From NCBI GenBank assembly GCA_963924555.1, contig OZ004587.1, forward strand, positions 1,736,001 through 1,800,000: a stretch of 64,000 bases of DNA, read 5' to 3'. Made by a program: the position numbers and the translations under genes. The DNA comes from Crambe crambe (taxonomy: Eukaryota > Porifera > Demospongiae > Poecilosclerida > Crambeidae). This document shows, piece after piece, positions 1-11,644 of this stretch. The notes beneath the pieces are model-generated. The model ran no database searches and had not been told where the DNA came from. It worked only from the letters and a program-made list of their open reading frames with translations. Position 1 is the stretch's first letter. Each line of letters starts with the position of its first letter.

Positions 1-320
1 CTCAAGAAAGTGCAAGTGTAAAGATGCAGGGCTCTCTTGCACTGCTTTGTGCAATTGCAGTGGAAATTGTAATTCATAATCAATTTATATTTCGTGCTTT
101 TTTATTTTGCTATGTTATCTCTATGGGTAGCGAAAAATTAAATTTTCGTGCTTACCGCAAAACAAAAAAAAATCTAAACAAAATGTCATAAAAACTCTCC
201 AAACCACTCAAACTGATGGCACCCCTTATAATTTTCTTTAGTATGGATTCATAAATGATGTTATGAAGTTTCACATTTTGGTCCACTTCGTAACAATAAA
301 ATATAAAATTGACCTGACTA
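1..320. other. AT-rich intergenic DNA, no gene seen
   Basis: No open frame with protein-like composition and no splice-bounded exon was found. The stretch ends where similarity to the element at 24193-25291 begins. Confidence 0.5.
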
Positions 321-1016
321 CAAGAAATAGATTAACAATATTGAAACTGTATTAGTTATTTCAGGGAAAGGATAGAACAGTAAATGGAATTGGTGCATTC
401 GTTTTCTATACAATAGTCATCCTATGGAGATGGCAAGCTTACTATATTTCCCCCCTAATATCCATAGGGTCCACAGGACAGCTGACTGAGCCGAATTCTT
501 GAGGTGGATGGTGTCAAAACCCAACAGCCAAAAGCTGGAAGTATTGCAATAATGTTGATGAGGGAGAACTGAGCAGAAACTGGCGGATAACTTTGGGGCA
601 AAATTATCTAGCTATAATGATAATGAATTTATGTCTAATTTTAATACCAAAAGTCATTCTGGCCTTTTTTTCAAATCAATCACATAAAATTAATGTATAA
701 TGAGCAATGATAGGTACTCATAGTTATAATTACAAGGAAAAAAGTTATGAATAATTAATAACTTCCTTCCTCAGACTCTCCAACTTCAACTCTATGACTC
801 TTCACTTCTTCAATACCTTCCCCTTAGCTTACTTGTACTATTCTGTGAGCTGTAGGGGCAGAATATCACTTTAACTGCCTTGAAAGGAGTGAATATTGAT
901 CTCTTTTCACAACGATTAATATAATTAATGCTGCATGTGCGTGCGCATCTGTCAACGCACCACGGTTGTGCAGTTCATTGGGCGTTTCCAATCCCGTAAA
1001 ACCTCTTATATCTATG
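321..1016 (-). mobile_element. Partial inverted copy of the 24193-25291 element
   Basis: The reverse complement of this stretch matches 24193-24878 almost base for base, with small indels. The outer end at 1016 carries the same terminal word (CATAGATATAAGAGG on the minus strand) as the full element. Similarity stops abruptly at 321, so the second terminal repeat is missing or replaced. No open frame with a transposase signature is visible, so it looks non-autonomous. Confidence 0.8.
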
Positions 1017-1378
1017 CTATAACAACCATAATTATTACAGGATCGGGAGGCCATTTTCTTCGCACGAGATGTGTTGCTATGACAATTAGACAAGACAATG
1101 TCATTTTACAACACTAAAACATCATATTATGTAACTAAAAAAATTAGGCCACGAACAAGTGTGTTACCTGACCCTTATGCTGGAATCCGAAAGTGCCTGG
1201 GGCTGGCTGCATCAGACTAATGACAGCCTAAGTGTTAGGATATGACAGACTAAAAAAACTTGCAAGTTTCAAAATCAGTTAGTGACTTAGATCTGACCAC
1301 GTCTGGATAGAAATATGATTGATGGCCATTTCAACCACTGCAAAGGAGGCAGCCAGGCGTTAGTGATACAAGACTGAA

Positions 1379-1428
1379 AGCATAGATACTACTATACTCT
1401 ATAATTGGCGGAGTATAGTATCTATGCT
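1379..1428. repeat. Imperfect hairpin
   Basis: The arms at 1379-1399 and 1411-1428 (GAGTATAGTATCTATGCT on the right) are reverse complements apart from a 3-base bulge, with an 11-base loop. It could be a tiny foldback element or a chance palindrome. Confidence 0.65.
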
Positions 1429-2170
1429 GAAAGCCTGCATGATATGAGCTTCAAGTAACTTGGAATACGCATGCGCAACATGATAATTGAATTCCACAAG
1501 AACTGATCCAGTCACCAGATCCAATCCCATTGATAATTTCTGAGGTTGAACTCCCTGTGGAGCACAGCCACTAACTCATATTGCTGAACACACTTGAGTT
1601 TTGCTTTTTTGCTTTTTGCTCTTTGCTTCATTTTACTCTACTTGCCTTTACATGTCTTCCTTTAGTTGTTACCTGAAAGTCATCCAGTCACCAGACCCTA
1701 CGGTCTTATTGCGCGAGGGGTGGCTACACCAGATTAAATTCAGACATGAACAGGTCTCTAGGCTTAGAGCAAAAAGCATTGCCCAGTGCATTGTTTGGGG
1801 TACAAAAACAGGTGTGCGCCACTTTTTAATAGTGTAATCTTCCAAATTCCTTTGATTTTTTCCCTCTCTGCCACAAAGCTGTAATAAGCCTATCATGTGT
1901 GTCCACTATAACACATGATCCTAGCCTGTTCAATAGCTTGGTGAGTTTCCTTGAACCACCTTGAACTTCAATACCATGTGGTGCAATTCTGTAGCGTAAG
2001 TCATCGATCCTCGTACACTTAAGGAGGAAATATTCATAACTTTATAGAAATTCAATTTTTTTTTTGGAAAAAAGATTTACGGATAATTATAATTATACCT
2101 CACTTCCTAACTCAGAATTAAACTTCCTTGCACATTCTTAACGTTAGATATATTATATGTGACGAAGGGT
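1429..2170. other. No gene recognised
   Basis: Frames of up to 78 codons occur on both strands around 1600-1900 but overlap each other and show no domain or exon border. I see nothing supportable here. Confidence 0.4.
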
Positions 2171-3544
2171 ATCTCTCCATCTATTCTCGTCCTACTCCAT
2201 CTATTGTCGCCCTCCCATATCGTTGCACTATATCTATTGTCGACCTCTACCCTAAAGTCATCTACAGTTTTGGAGACCATTACCGCAAAATTTGAATGCC
2301 ATCATTAACTTTCACACCAACAGTCCAGTAACTTGCACTTTATTATAATAACCTAAAAAATCGATGCCCAAACATTTATTATTAAAAAAATCCAATAAAG
2401 CAATATGAAGTATTATTAAAATTATAGAAATAATGTGTCACAAAGTGGGCAAATCATGCCTCCTTCACCAGCATCCAAACAATCAACATGCATCCATTTT
2501 GAGCAAGACAAGTGTGTACATTGTATCCAACTTTGGATCGTTGCCTGTGCTAGTGCCACAGGTGTTGCGCTACCTCCTATGGTGATACGATTGTGATCTG
2601 TGCCTTGTTACCCGAAGATCTCCCATAAACTTTCTTCGTGCCTCTCTCAGCTACTCGCTTTGGCTGCTTATGCTCAAGGGGCATCCCACTTTCATCAACA
2701 TTGTAAATACGATGTGGTTTATCGGCAAGGTCGTGTTCTTCAAGTGTTGACTCGAGCAATTTGAAGTATTTATCAATCTTATCCTGTGTGACAACATCTG
2801 CCCTAGCTTTTGATAGAGGGTCAGCAGTACGCAAAGATAACTTAGGATTACGGCTCATAAATTGAGACCACCAGCCCTCTCCATTGAATTTCTCTGTATC
2901 AACGCCTTTCTTTTCTACTGTCTTTTGAACCATTGCAAGTACCTCTTTCTTGGTTTTTCCATAACCTATGGATGCTGCTTGCTTGAGAAAAGTCACAAGC
3001 TCCTTCTCTTCTTCACTGGAAAGGTAAGGCTTGGGGCCAGATTTCTCTCCATGCGTTACTCGGCCAGTAATCGTCCCTCAGGGTTGATCTAGGCACCTGG
3101 TAACTTCTAGATGCTTCATTCAGCCCAAGGGTTCCTTCCTTAATGGCTTCTACAGCTTGTAGCATGCTTTCATCCGACCATTGCTTGAATTTTTTTGGCC
3201 TTCTACTTGTTTCAGCGACTCCCTTTCGTTTTTCCCATCCTCTCTTGGCAGCTTCTGCTCTCTATAATACGATTCATATTAATGGTGTGAAAAAAAACCG
3301 AAAAAAAACACGAATAAGAACCGAACAAAAACCAAAAGTAGAAAGAAACAATGAATGGCGACCTACCTTTCGTTTTGACATTGATTACCACACAAAAAAC
3401 AGCTATCTTGTAGGATAGAACGACAAACCATCAACACAATAAAACTCCTGGCAACGTGGCGCCACTCCGTAATCTTTTGTGGTTTGTGATACTTCCGCGC
3501 ATGAAACTGGTCGACATTGGATGACGAGAATAGATGGTGGAGAT
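2171..3544 (-). mobile_element. Decayed pogo-type DNA transposon with terminal inverted repeats
   Basis: The ends 2171-2191 and 3523-3544 are inverted repeats sharing a 15-base core (CCATCTATTCTCGTC), and they bracket a transposase relic on the minus strand. Two further core-like words lie inside the left end, at 2197-2211 and 2231-2245. They form a subterminal series of the kind transposases often bind. Pogo elements target TA, and a TA lies near each end, but the exact element ends are uncertain because the outermost bases diverge. The relic has lost most of its catalytic domain, so it cannot move on its own. Confidence 0.7.
2422..3381 (-). pseudogene. Pogo-like transposase relic (psq HTH, CENP-B-type HTH, start of DDE domain, PHD-like finger)
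   Basis: Exon 1 (3381-3367) encodes five residues from an ATG and ends at an AAAG/GTAGGT donor. A 105-base intron ends at TATAG, and exon 2 starts at 3261. Exon 2 first gives a pipsqueak-type helix-turn-helix (core around EASRSYQVPRSTLRD). The frame then slips by one base near 3080. The next frame carries a CENP-B-type HTH and the first catalytic motif, NVDESGMPL. At about 2580 the protein jumps, with a stop, to a C-terminal finger at 2580-2422 (CxxC-type spacing with WMHVDCL and ICPLC) ending at TAA. Most of the DDE domain is therefore deleted. The domain order fits pogo/Tigger-like transposases. Frameshift, stop and deletion make it a pseudogene. Confidence 0.78.
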
Positions 3545-3710
3545 GACTTACGCTATTGCATGTGGGGTTTGTTGTGAAAAGCATCATGCACATGTGAGGA
3601 AAAACCTTCTCACAGTCTTCTCATGGGCATTGTCTTTGTTTGTGTGTCCAGTTCTATCCCTTACAGACTGGATGCATGAGCATATGAATTCTCACAGCAT
3701 TGTGTTGGTG

Positions 3711-3924
3711 GCTATTTGGAATGGCCGCTCTGAAGCAGTTCCTGATTCACTTTCCGAAGCACTGAATTCTTCTGTTGTCTGTCTCAAATCTTTCCCAAAT
3801 ATTGCAACCACATTTCATATTTTATCTGTACTTCCAATAGCTACAATTGAAAGAGCAAATTCGGCATTGAAACACCTAAACGATAGACTGAATGCTTTAT
3901 TTTTCTTATTGTATATGCGTGCAT
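3711..3924 (+). pseudogene. hAT transposase C-terminal dimerisation domain, inverted fragment
   Basis: The plus-strand frame shows the classic hATC signature: SFPNIATTFHILSVLP, then an ER-x-NSALKHL core, then DRLNALFFLLYM. About a dozen residues expected between KHL and DRL are missing. The rest of a hAT transposase lies immediately next door on the opposite strand, where this domain would be expected at its C-terminal end. A local inversion of the element's 3' end is the simplest reading. Two separate insertions are the alternative. Confidence 0.72.
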
Positions 3925-3978
3925 GCCTATGGTATGCAGTGACTGTCCCTATATTATTCCAATTCATGAAGTTGGCAA

Positions 3979-5270
3979 CTAGCTATGTGTAATAACCCTT
4001 TCTTCGTTGGATGTGACCTCAAAATAGGTAGGAACTAGCTTAAGTCCAATTACAGAATTCTCACTAAGCTGGTTAAATCTCTCTTCAAATTCTGTATTCA
4101 GATGATCCATGAATGGTATAAACATAACACGTCTCCAATATTGTTCAGGTGTTGAGGACTCCACATTATTTCTACCAATTTGATGCCCACATCTTCTTAG
4201 AATAGACATTCCATCAAGGCCAGCCACAGTAGCCATGGACTTCATAGCATCATACATTGGGCTAAATTCTTTTTCTGGATCTTTTCTGAGGTCTGTTAAT
4301 ATGTATGATTTTAACTGTTTTATCTCTTGGTATGCTTGAAGCACATCCATATTATCAGAACCTTGAAGAAAAATACTACGTAGGTGGTTTCGTATATCCA
4401 AAATATGAAGGTTGACTTGAAATGCAGCGATAAATTCAGGAGATGTTAGATTTGAAAGTAGCCCATTTGCTTCAATGATAGCCTTTCCATCCCAAATCTT
4501 ATTGTTAGCTATTACTAATGATCGATTTAAGACAATTTATAACAGCAGGATATAGGATGTTGAAATCTTCCATTGAGGTATTTCTCTCTACCCACCCTGT
4601 TTGGCACATTTTTTTGAGTTTTGGTCTTTAGTATTTCTTTCTTTCCTTGCTCTTTTAACTCTTTATTAAATTCACTTATACTTTCTTCTAGATGTCTTTG
4701 CTTTTTTGGAGAATATTTAAAGAAAAGACCAATGCTTGTTAGTGTGCTCAGCATGCAGTTAATTTCAGCTACTGCAGTTTTTGACAAGGCAAGATTTAAA
4801 TCATTACTGACTCAATGGTAGTATGTAGCCTTCAACCATTGAGATGGCCAGCCAAGTTACCGTCTCCATCATAGGTTTGAGCTCTCCATAACTCTGGGCT
4901 TATAGCTATTATTACTAGCGAGGAAATGAACATATGTGGCTGACCCAGTGATAGCTTCACACTCAATAAATTCAACTAATTTCTCCACTGGCTTCCCTTT
5001 CTTGATATAGCTACTTTAACATTATATCTAGTTGCTCGGTATTAGAAGAATCAGAATTCCAAAATAGCTAGACCATATCTCAGATTGATGATGAATATTC
5101 TCAATTATGGCCTTCTGAAAAGTTTCACGTATACAGTCAAATAGCTCATTTTGAGTTGTCTTGGAGATATATGTGGCATTCTTGGCACAATTTTTGAGGT
5201 GGTTTTCTAATGCAATTTCTCCAGAATCGATTCTGAACTCTAGGAGGGCTTTGAAGTTAGCTACCTTGTA
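3979..5270 (-). pseudogene. hAT-family transposase relic (ZMYM1/P52rIPK-like)
   Basis: Reading from 5270 downward, the minus strand gives the conserved start block NFKALLEFRIDSGE, then NATYISKTTQNELF. A decayed catalytic region follows with stops near 5040-4900. A block with NVPNRVGREK (normally QTRWVERH) appears near 4600-4640, and the C-terminal half at 4530-3979 contains PEQYWRRVMFIPFMDHL. These blocks are typical of domesticated and transposon hAT proteins of the ZMYM1-like group. Several stops and frame changes show it is dead. The missing C-terminal domain appears on the other strand at 3711-3924. Confidence 0.78.
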
Positions 5271-5289
5271 GGAATGGAAAAAGTTTCAA

Positions 5290-7559
5290 ACTGTACATTG
5301 GACGTAACAGTGCCATTGATACTTTTATGACGACACCATTGGCAATAAGAGCATAAGTTCATTGAATGGAACTTAATCATTGCCGGTATTCATTGTTTCT
5401 TTATTCATATTAGTGACTATCAATAATTGCTACAGTGAATACATAGTGAATTTAAAGTGCCACTGAAAGATACATATTGTACACTGGGAACATTACCTAT
5501 CTATGATGTTCTCCACATACAGGACTTCCACAATATCAAAATACTCACTTGAGTAACATCAATTTTCTAAGTTGCTCCAAAAAGTTGACACCCTGACATT
5601 ATAGCTAGAGGCCAGCCATAGGTTCAGACTGGTTCATCAGTGAACATTCTAGGGTCAATTTCCATCCTACATGAATGCACCAATTCATGTACAGTGATTA
5701 TAAGTACCAGGAGAACAATTGAGCGGGAAGATGTAGCTAACAGGAACAAAAACATTTAAACACGACTGGATATATTGTATCAATCTCTATAGCATGAATA
5801 CTTTCATGATTCTTTGTAGCTAGCTAATCATCTTTTACTTACACTTGTGGCATAAAAAAATTTACTTATAAAACCCTGGGTGCTTACGATGTTATAAGTC
5901 AGTCTTGATACAGCCCTGAAACAACCTGGATTCGATACTGTATCAGCCTGTGCTGCATAATTATGTTGATACCACCTACCAGGGGTGTAATCTTGAGGTT
6001 TTATTTGGTCAGGCTGTTGTGACCACACAGCATGTGAAGCATGCCATCTTGGGGGCCCCAGGAAATTTTTGTGATTCATGGCATCTGAGAAGCAAAAGTT
6101 TTGGCATGTATATTGATAAAAAATATCCAAACAAGGATAGTCTGTTTTCATGTTCAGCAATGAAGTCATTTACAACATCTTTGAGATTCAGTGAATCTGG
6201 ATCCAAAAATGCCGTATCAACCCACCTGGTATCCAGTCTAATCGCCAGCGTGCATCCGGTTGTATTTACGCAATACAATTTCATTTACATGCTCATCACA
6301 CGGAATATACGGACACTAGGATACTAGGAAATTTTTATGACCTTGTATCTCTGGATTCTGTCAACATAATTCAACAAGACTTGGGCGGCAGTTTTAGGCC
6401 GGCACAGATGACCTTTAGTATGAATTTGGTACACGTAGCTATTACCACTAGAGAGTTATCAAGCCATGTCTCAATTTCAAGTGTATTGTTGGATTATAGG
6501 GCCATTTCCTGTAAACAAGTTATTTCATTTTGATACCAGGTACATTCTATAGAGGAATACTTACTGCATGTATAAATCCAACAATCATTTCTGTTCAAAC
6601 ATAATAACACAGTATAAATGACACCACATCTTTGCCACAAATAAATCACAATACACACTACAATGACTACAGTCTTGACAGCTTTGTTTCTTGAATTTCT
6701 ACATCAGTGCCTGCAGTGATCAATGACAAGTAAAGTACATCAGAGTAAACGTGGCCCCTGCTACATTTGTGTCATAAGGAGAGCGTGCAGTATACACATC
6801 CAGAGAATATGGAACAAATATTAATTTTGGACCCAATGTCAAGCTTGCTATAACCGAGTAGCAGGAAATGTAAATTTTCACCCAGGACCGAAGGCCTAAA
6901 CCAGTAACTACTGGTATAGCTATTAAACTGCAATGCAAAACAGGGTCTACAGGCATACTAACATAGCCACACCTTCTAACAGGGAAATAACTGGTGGTGT
7001 TCACTGTGAATAACACAGTAAACACACTTTCAAGGAACACTACATTCAGGTTTACAGTACCGTGCAACTTGCAAGCTCATAGGGAGTGAATGTGTATCAG
7101 ATCCAACACAGAGAACAGTACTCTAAATATTGCCCATCACCCGACATATCAACCCTTATTTGAGCCAGATCAGTAATGAACAGTCTACCCTATCAAAGTA
7201 GACATGAAAATTATTTGAGACAGATGAAAAATTCTAACTTGAGAATGATTCTAACACTGCTATGATTATATTAAACATACACTTATATATACAAACATGG
7301 GCCATTTGCTGTAAAATGTAAGTATCAACCTAAAGTATGGACATACATGTTAGAATACATACTGACTATATGTTTGTAGTAAGATAACTTCTGTTCATCT
7401 CTCTGAAGGGCCCTTAAAAGCCATCTAAACTTCCATGACTCTCAACCACCATGGCTATTCTATGCTAAAAAGAGTTACTGTTTACTTACATAGCGGATGG
7501 TAAGGTAGAATAAGCCTATCACCATCTGTTGAGAACAAACCTACCACCTATAAGGTATC
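5290..7559. other. Intergenic stretch, no gene assigned
   Basis: Three minus-strand frames stand out (5828-6169, 6009-6284, and 6720-7067 of 115 codons). None has a domain I recognise, and they lack convincing exon borders. The 6720-7067 frame alternates hydrophobic and polar residues and ends in a stop, so it might be the last exon of an unknown extracellular protein. I do not call it. Confidence 0.35.
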
Positions 7560-7960
7560 TAGTCTGATGAAAAGCCGAGCTCAAGAGATGTACCTCAGCG
7601 GCCATTTTCTCAAAAATTATGACGTCATCATGTAATATAAAAAGTATTGTAAATGTACGCTGGCGCGCGTGTAGACTGTATCAGGTGGATACACTAAGTG
7701 TGACCTTTGACCTGAATCTGGTGATGTCACTACCCGGAAAATTTTTGTTAACGTGACTCCGCCCACTTAATGTATGGAAATTTGATCACGTGCGCGAGTA
7801 ATACGTTAATGTTAGGTTACAGGATGACTGCATAGACCGGTCGTATCTTTCGTTGCAGTAAAGATCATTGAACTCCTTCGTAACGGCCGGTAACCTATTT
7901 GCTACGGCAGCACTCAATAAGGGGCACGGTGCCAGTGCTATTCATCTGTGTCTAGGAAGC
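7560..7960. promoter_or_regulatory. Possible promoter-like patch with a CRE-like site
   Basis: This patch is locally richer in CpG than the flanks. It contains TGACGTCA at about 7619-7626, a related GATGTCAC at about 7724 and a CACGTG E-box at about 7788. Such clusters are common at animal promoters, but no first exon can be tied to it. A transposon fragment would also explain it. Confidence 0.22.
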
Positions 7961-8710
7961 TCTGCTTTGAGTATTATTTAGCGTGAGATAGCTAGCTATC
8001 TGATAAGCTATAATTATAACTAGCTAGCTAGCTAAACCCATTGCTTGTATAGCTATGGTCTTGGAGGAAGTGGGGAAATAGGGAAAATAATACAGCAGCT
8101 GTTTGGAGCCTGTTTTCTCCAGTGTTTGCATATGAACCAGGTCTTTAAATTCGCAGCAGGGCTAGAAACCATGCATACATGTGAGGTTGATTAATGACTT
8201 ATAGCTACCATGGCCATAAATTGTAAGGCAAAGCGGGACTATTCCGAACGGCAAGGCTATTCCATACAGTCAAATATTTTCAAGAGCTTATGAGCTCTAT
8301 TTTGGAAGATATAGTGTACTACTAGCTAGATATATCCTCAGCTTAGAAGTCTCAGTAGTTTCAGAATATTGCAGAATTACCCACCGTTCGAATATGCTTT
8401 ACCTTATAAGTTGGCTAGCTATAGTTAATGAACAAAATTGAGAAAATTTTAGCTAGTTGATCAATCCTTATACAGCAAAATCAGTAGCCCTGTAGCTAAA
8501 TTTTTATTACAGTCATAGCTATAATTATGGCAGTGCAACTCCTTGCTTCACTCTAAAAAAAAATATGGTCTGGTAAACATGTTTATAGCTATACGACATT
8601 CACTATCATTTCTCAGAAGTTATTAGATAAGAGAGATAAAAAACCTGATGTAACTATAACAAACTAGTCAAGGTTCTCCATACCATCATTAATTATTTTG
8701 CCGTATTATT
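7961..8710. other. AT-rich DNA with GCTAGCTA runs, no gene seen
   Basis: Repeated AGCTAGCT tetramer clusters (for example 8020-8034) are scattered here. They also recur near 9017 and elsewhere in the window. No coding signal was found. Confidence 0.45.
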
Positions 8711-8974
8711 AAAGGAAAAAAATTATGCTAATTAAAAAGGCCATGTAGGGTAAGTCTGTACTTTTACCTATATACCAGCTTCTGTGAACTAACATCAAAT
8801 AATCCCTACATCACTGCCTCCCACCAAGCTGTTTTAATTGTTCATGTCAGTATAAAAGTTCTGCTTGGTTTAGGCAGTGATGGAGGGATGAAGGCAGTAT
8901 AATTTTGATGTTAGTTCACAGAAACAGACTTACCCTACATGGTCTTTTTATTTAGCATAATTTTGTTTTCCTTT
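8711..8974. mobile_element. Palindromic miniature transposon (about 264 bp)
   Basis: Nearly the whole unit folds back on itself. The left arm 8711-8833 and right arm 8857-8974 share long blocks such as CCATGTAGGGTAAGTCTGT and CTGTGAACTAACATCAAA in inverted order. The tips are AAAGGAAAA. No convincing target duplication is visible. No coding capacity. Confidence 0.75.
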
Positions 8975-9829
8975 CATTTGTTTGTTTACTTTTTATATGA
9001 CCTTTTCTCAACTCAAGGCTAGCTAGCTAGCTAGGTACTGGTTGGCATGCGCGTATATGCATGTGATCGTAACAGACGCTGAATAATGACGTCATTAATT
9101 TCAAAATGGCTGATATAGTATCATTTATTATGAAAAGTCATTCGATATGACTGCTTATTTTTGAGAAAAACTGTGTGGATAATGATAGTAAAAGCACATC
9201 ATGTGATTATAGTTGACCATGCATGTGGGTGTATCCCACCATTATCATTACTGAGTATCGCATGCTTGCTGCTGTCCTGTTGCTTTGAGTCTCTAGTTTT
9301 GTAGCTTGTATAGTTTCTAGTTCAAGAGTGATGTCAGCAAGGAATAGAAAGTCTGAGCCTGGCAAAGGAGAAATACAAAAATAATTATACAGTAAAACAA
9401 TAGGCCCAAGAAATTGAAGGCATGGTCTAATAAGTCACCTGTGGAATTCTGGGTGTATGCAGGGCTACTAGCACCTTTAGGATTCCTCCATCTACAGTAA
9501 GATGAGAGCAAAGACATTTTTTTGTATGTTTCAAATATTACAGTACTCAGTTGTAATATTTCAATTAATATGAAATTCAGCTTATTTTTAGTTAAAATGC
9601 TAGGGATTGCATTGAATTATGATAATTATGACTTCATGTCCACTAGGCCTATATGGAGATGAAAGATAATTATAGCCAGATAAATTATAACAGTATCTAG
9701 GAAATGAAATTTGTCAGGTTCATAACAGTTAGCTAAATAATAATGGGACGTAAAATTAGCATGCTGACTATTGACGAATGAAAAATCTCACTTTATATAT
9801 TCAGACGAAATCATAGGCTTTAGGGAAAG
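8975..9829. other. No gene recognised
   Basis: Only short frames, for example 66 codons on minus at 9317-9517, with no domain or exon support. A TGACGTCA-like site occurs near 9088. Confidence 0.4.
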
Positions 9830-9907
9830 TACATAAACCAGTACATAGTACATACGTAAACCAGTACATAGTACATAAACCAGTACAAAGTACATAAACC
9901 AGTACCT
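9830..9907. repeat. Short tandem repeat (about 19-bp unit)
   Basis: Roughly four copies of a unit built on CATAAACCAGTACATAGTA, with one copy interrupted by CGTA. No coding frame. Confidence 0.75.
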
Positions 9908-10440
9908 CATTCAACTTTTTTCTTCTTCTGAGCAGTGACCTTCTCAGTATATTCCATTAGGTCTTGATCTGTAGCATGAAGGAATCATAGCTAATACTCT
10001 GTTCAGTTGTTGCCTCTTAGATATTGGATAGGCAGGTTGCACTCTATACTTTTTTTTTCCTAATTTTAGTCTCTCTTCTCTCGTTCTAGGCCTACAATAT
10101 ACGTACATATATCACAGCTCCTTTCCTAAAGTTATCTATAGCTATTGGTATTACTCATTTTGGATAGCAACGCCTAAGAACACTTTGTATAGCTAGTGGA
10201 CTGGTGTTTATGGCTCACCTTCTCTTCCGTGTCTAAATCAGAGAGTATAGCTATACATTAGTACTCTCTATAGGTAGGGACGGCACAGGTGCCCAATTGG
10301 AGTTCATAGTACTTCTCTCCTTCAAGAGAAATACATGCCTGATAAGTAGGCAGGTTCATCATCTATATACGTAGGAGCTCTCATTTACAATTAGGAGCTC
10401 TTAATTTTTATGTAGCTAAATAGGAGCTAGCTACTCATAC
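9908..10440. other. No gene recognised
   Basis: AT-rich sequence without a usable open frame or clear repeat structure. Confidence 0.4.
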
Positions 10441-10444
10441 TTAA

Positions 10445-11093
10445 GGGTGGTGGCACATAGCAACGCATGTGCTAACAATTAAATTTTAGTCTTTCTTACA
10501 TAACTCCAAAATTACTATAGTTATGGACTTCAAATTCCACAGAGTTATAAGGTAGTATATCACTAATACACACACTAAAAATGAAGAAAAAAGGTTAATT
10601 CTTACAGGTGCTAGGAGTCTTTTTATTCTTTAGAGATAAAAAGCATTGCTTCTCACTGACCGCTGGAATTAAGTGGCTGATTTTTGGCCTAGAGCTTCTT
10701 AGTATCCCTCTCTACAAAATTACAGAAGGATTTGTTGGTATCTTCTTTACTTTTTGACTTCCCAAAAGTGAGTATTTAAGTTTCTGGGCTAAATCAAGAA
10801 ATAAAATAGATACCAACAAACCCTTCTGTAATTTTTAGAGAGTGGTGCTAGAAAGCTACAAACCAAAAATCAGCCAGTGAAGTTTGGTGGTTGGTAAGAA
10901 ATAATACTTTTTAGTTTGAATTTGAAAACTGTTCATAGTACCTGTAGGATTTAACCTTGCTTCTTCTTTTTTTTTGTGTGTGTAGTATTACTAAGCTGCT
11001 TTGTGGCCATGTGCAGTTTAAAGTCTATGGTGCTAGTAGTTTTGGAGATATGACCCCTTAGCAACCATGTGTGGGCGGGATGTGCCACCACCC
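10445..11093. mobile_element. Full-length palindromic (foldback) element flanked by TTAA
   Basis: The ends are perfect 14-base inverted repeats (GGGTGGTGGCACAT) flanked on both sides by TTAA (10441-10444 and 11094-11097). The inner sequence is also inverted-repeat along its length. The blocks near 10690-10745 (GGCTGATTTTTGG, ACAGAAGG-TTTGTTGGTATC) reappear reversed near 10810-10880. TTAA is the target of piggyBac-like and Kolobok-like elements, so this is probably a non-autonomous derivative of one of them. No transposase is encoded. Confidence 0.82.
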
Positions 11094-11097
11094 TTAA

Positions 11098-11574
11098 GTA
11101 AGAGGCATTCATAAATAATTTTTGTGACAGTTAGCTATGACTCTAAGGGGGAGGGGACTGAGGGTGTAACGCTAATTATTCTATCACTAATAATCACCTT
11201 GAGTATCAGCTTGTCCAACCACCCATATTCAGACTTCTATTGTCATAATGTGTCTTCAATATTTGAATAGTTCATCATTGCCATGAACTTAGTGTCATAA
11301 TGACGCTAACTGTTGGAGAAATCATTTGAGAAAGCCCCCAACTCACTAGCAATAGCTAGATAAATGAATTCTCACATTATTATTCCCACTACAAATTTTT
11401 TCATGGAAATTTTTTTGAGAAAAATCATGAAACTTTTTGACCTCGAAAAATTTCAATGGTAGCTTAACAGAGACAAAAGTGAAATTTTTAATCACAACAA
11501 TAATATCCTTTTATTGTATGTACTAACTCCATCTTATTCGTGTGCAGTAGAGCACCTCATGCAAATCAAAGAAA
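11098..11574. other. Upstream region of the Ig/FN3 gene
   Basis: About 480 bases separate the TTAA element from the start codon at 11575. No TATA box or other promoter element is clear enough to call. A CA dinucleotide with a pyrimidine tract (TTCGTGTGCAG, about 11538-11548) lies 27 bases before the ATG and could be a 3' splice site of a 5' UTR intron. Confidence 0.35.
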
Positions 11575-11644
11575 ATGAAGAGAAATGATCATCCATTGCT
11601 GGTGGGAGTTATGATCCTATACTTCTCCTTCACTTCTGCTCAGA
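11575..11644 (+). CDS. Exon 1: signal peptide
   Basis: The ATG at 11575 opens a 23-codon exon with two basic residues, a hydrophobic stretch and a small-residue end. The donor is A/GTGAGT, leaving phase 1. The next exon begins only 66 bases later. Confidence 0.75.

Noticed and set aside
3534..3710. N-terminal part of a 152-codon plus frame as a host gene
   Set aside because: Only the later part (3711-3924) has a signature, that of a hAT domain. The start overlaps the end of the pogo element.
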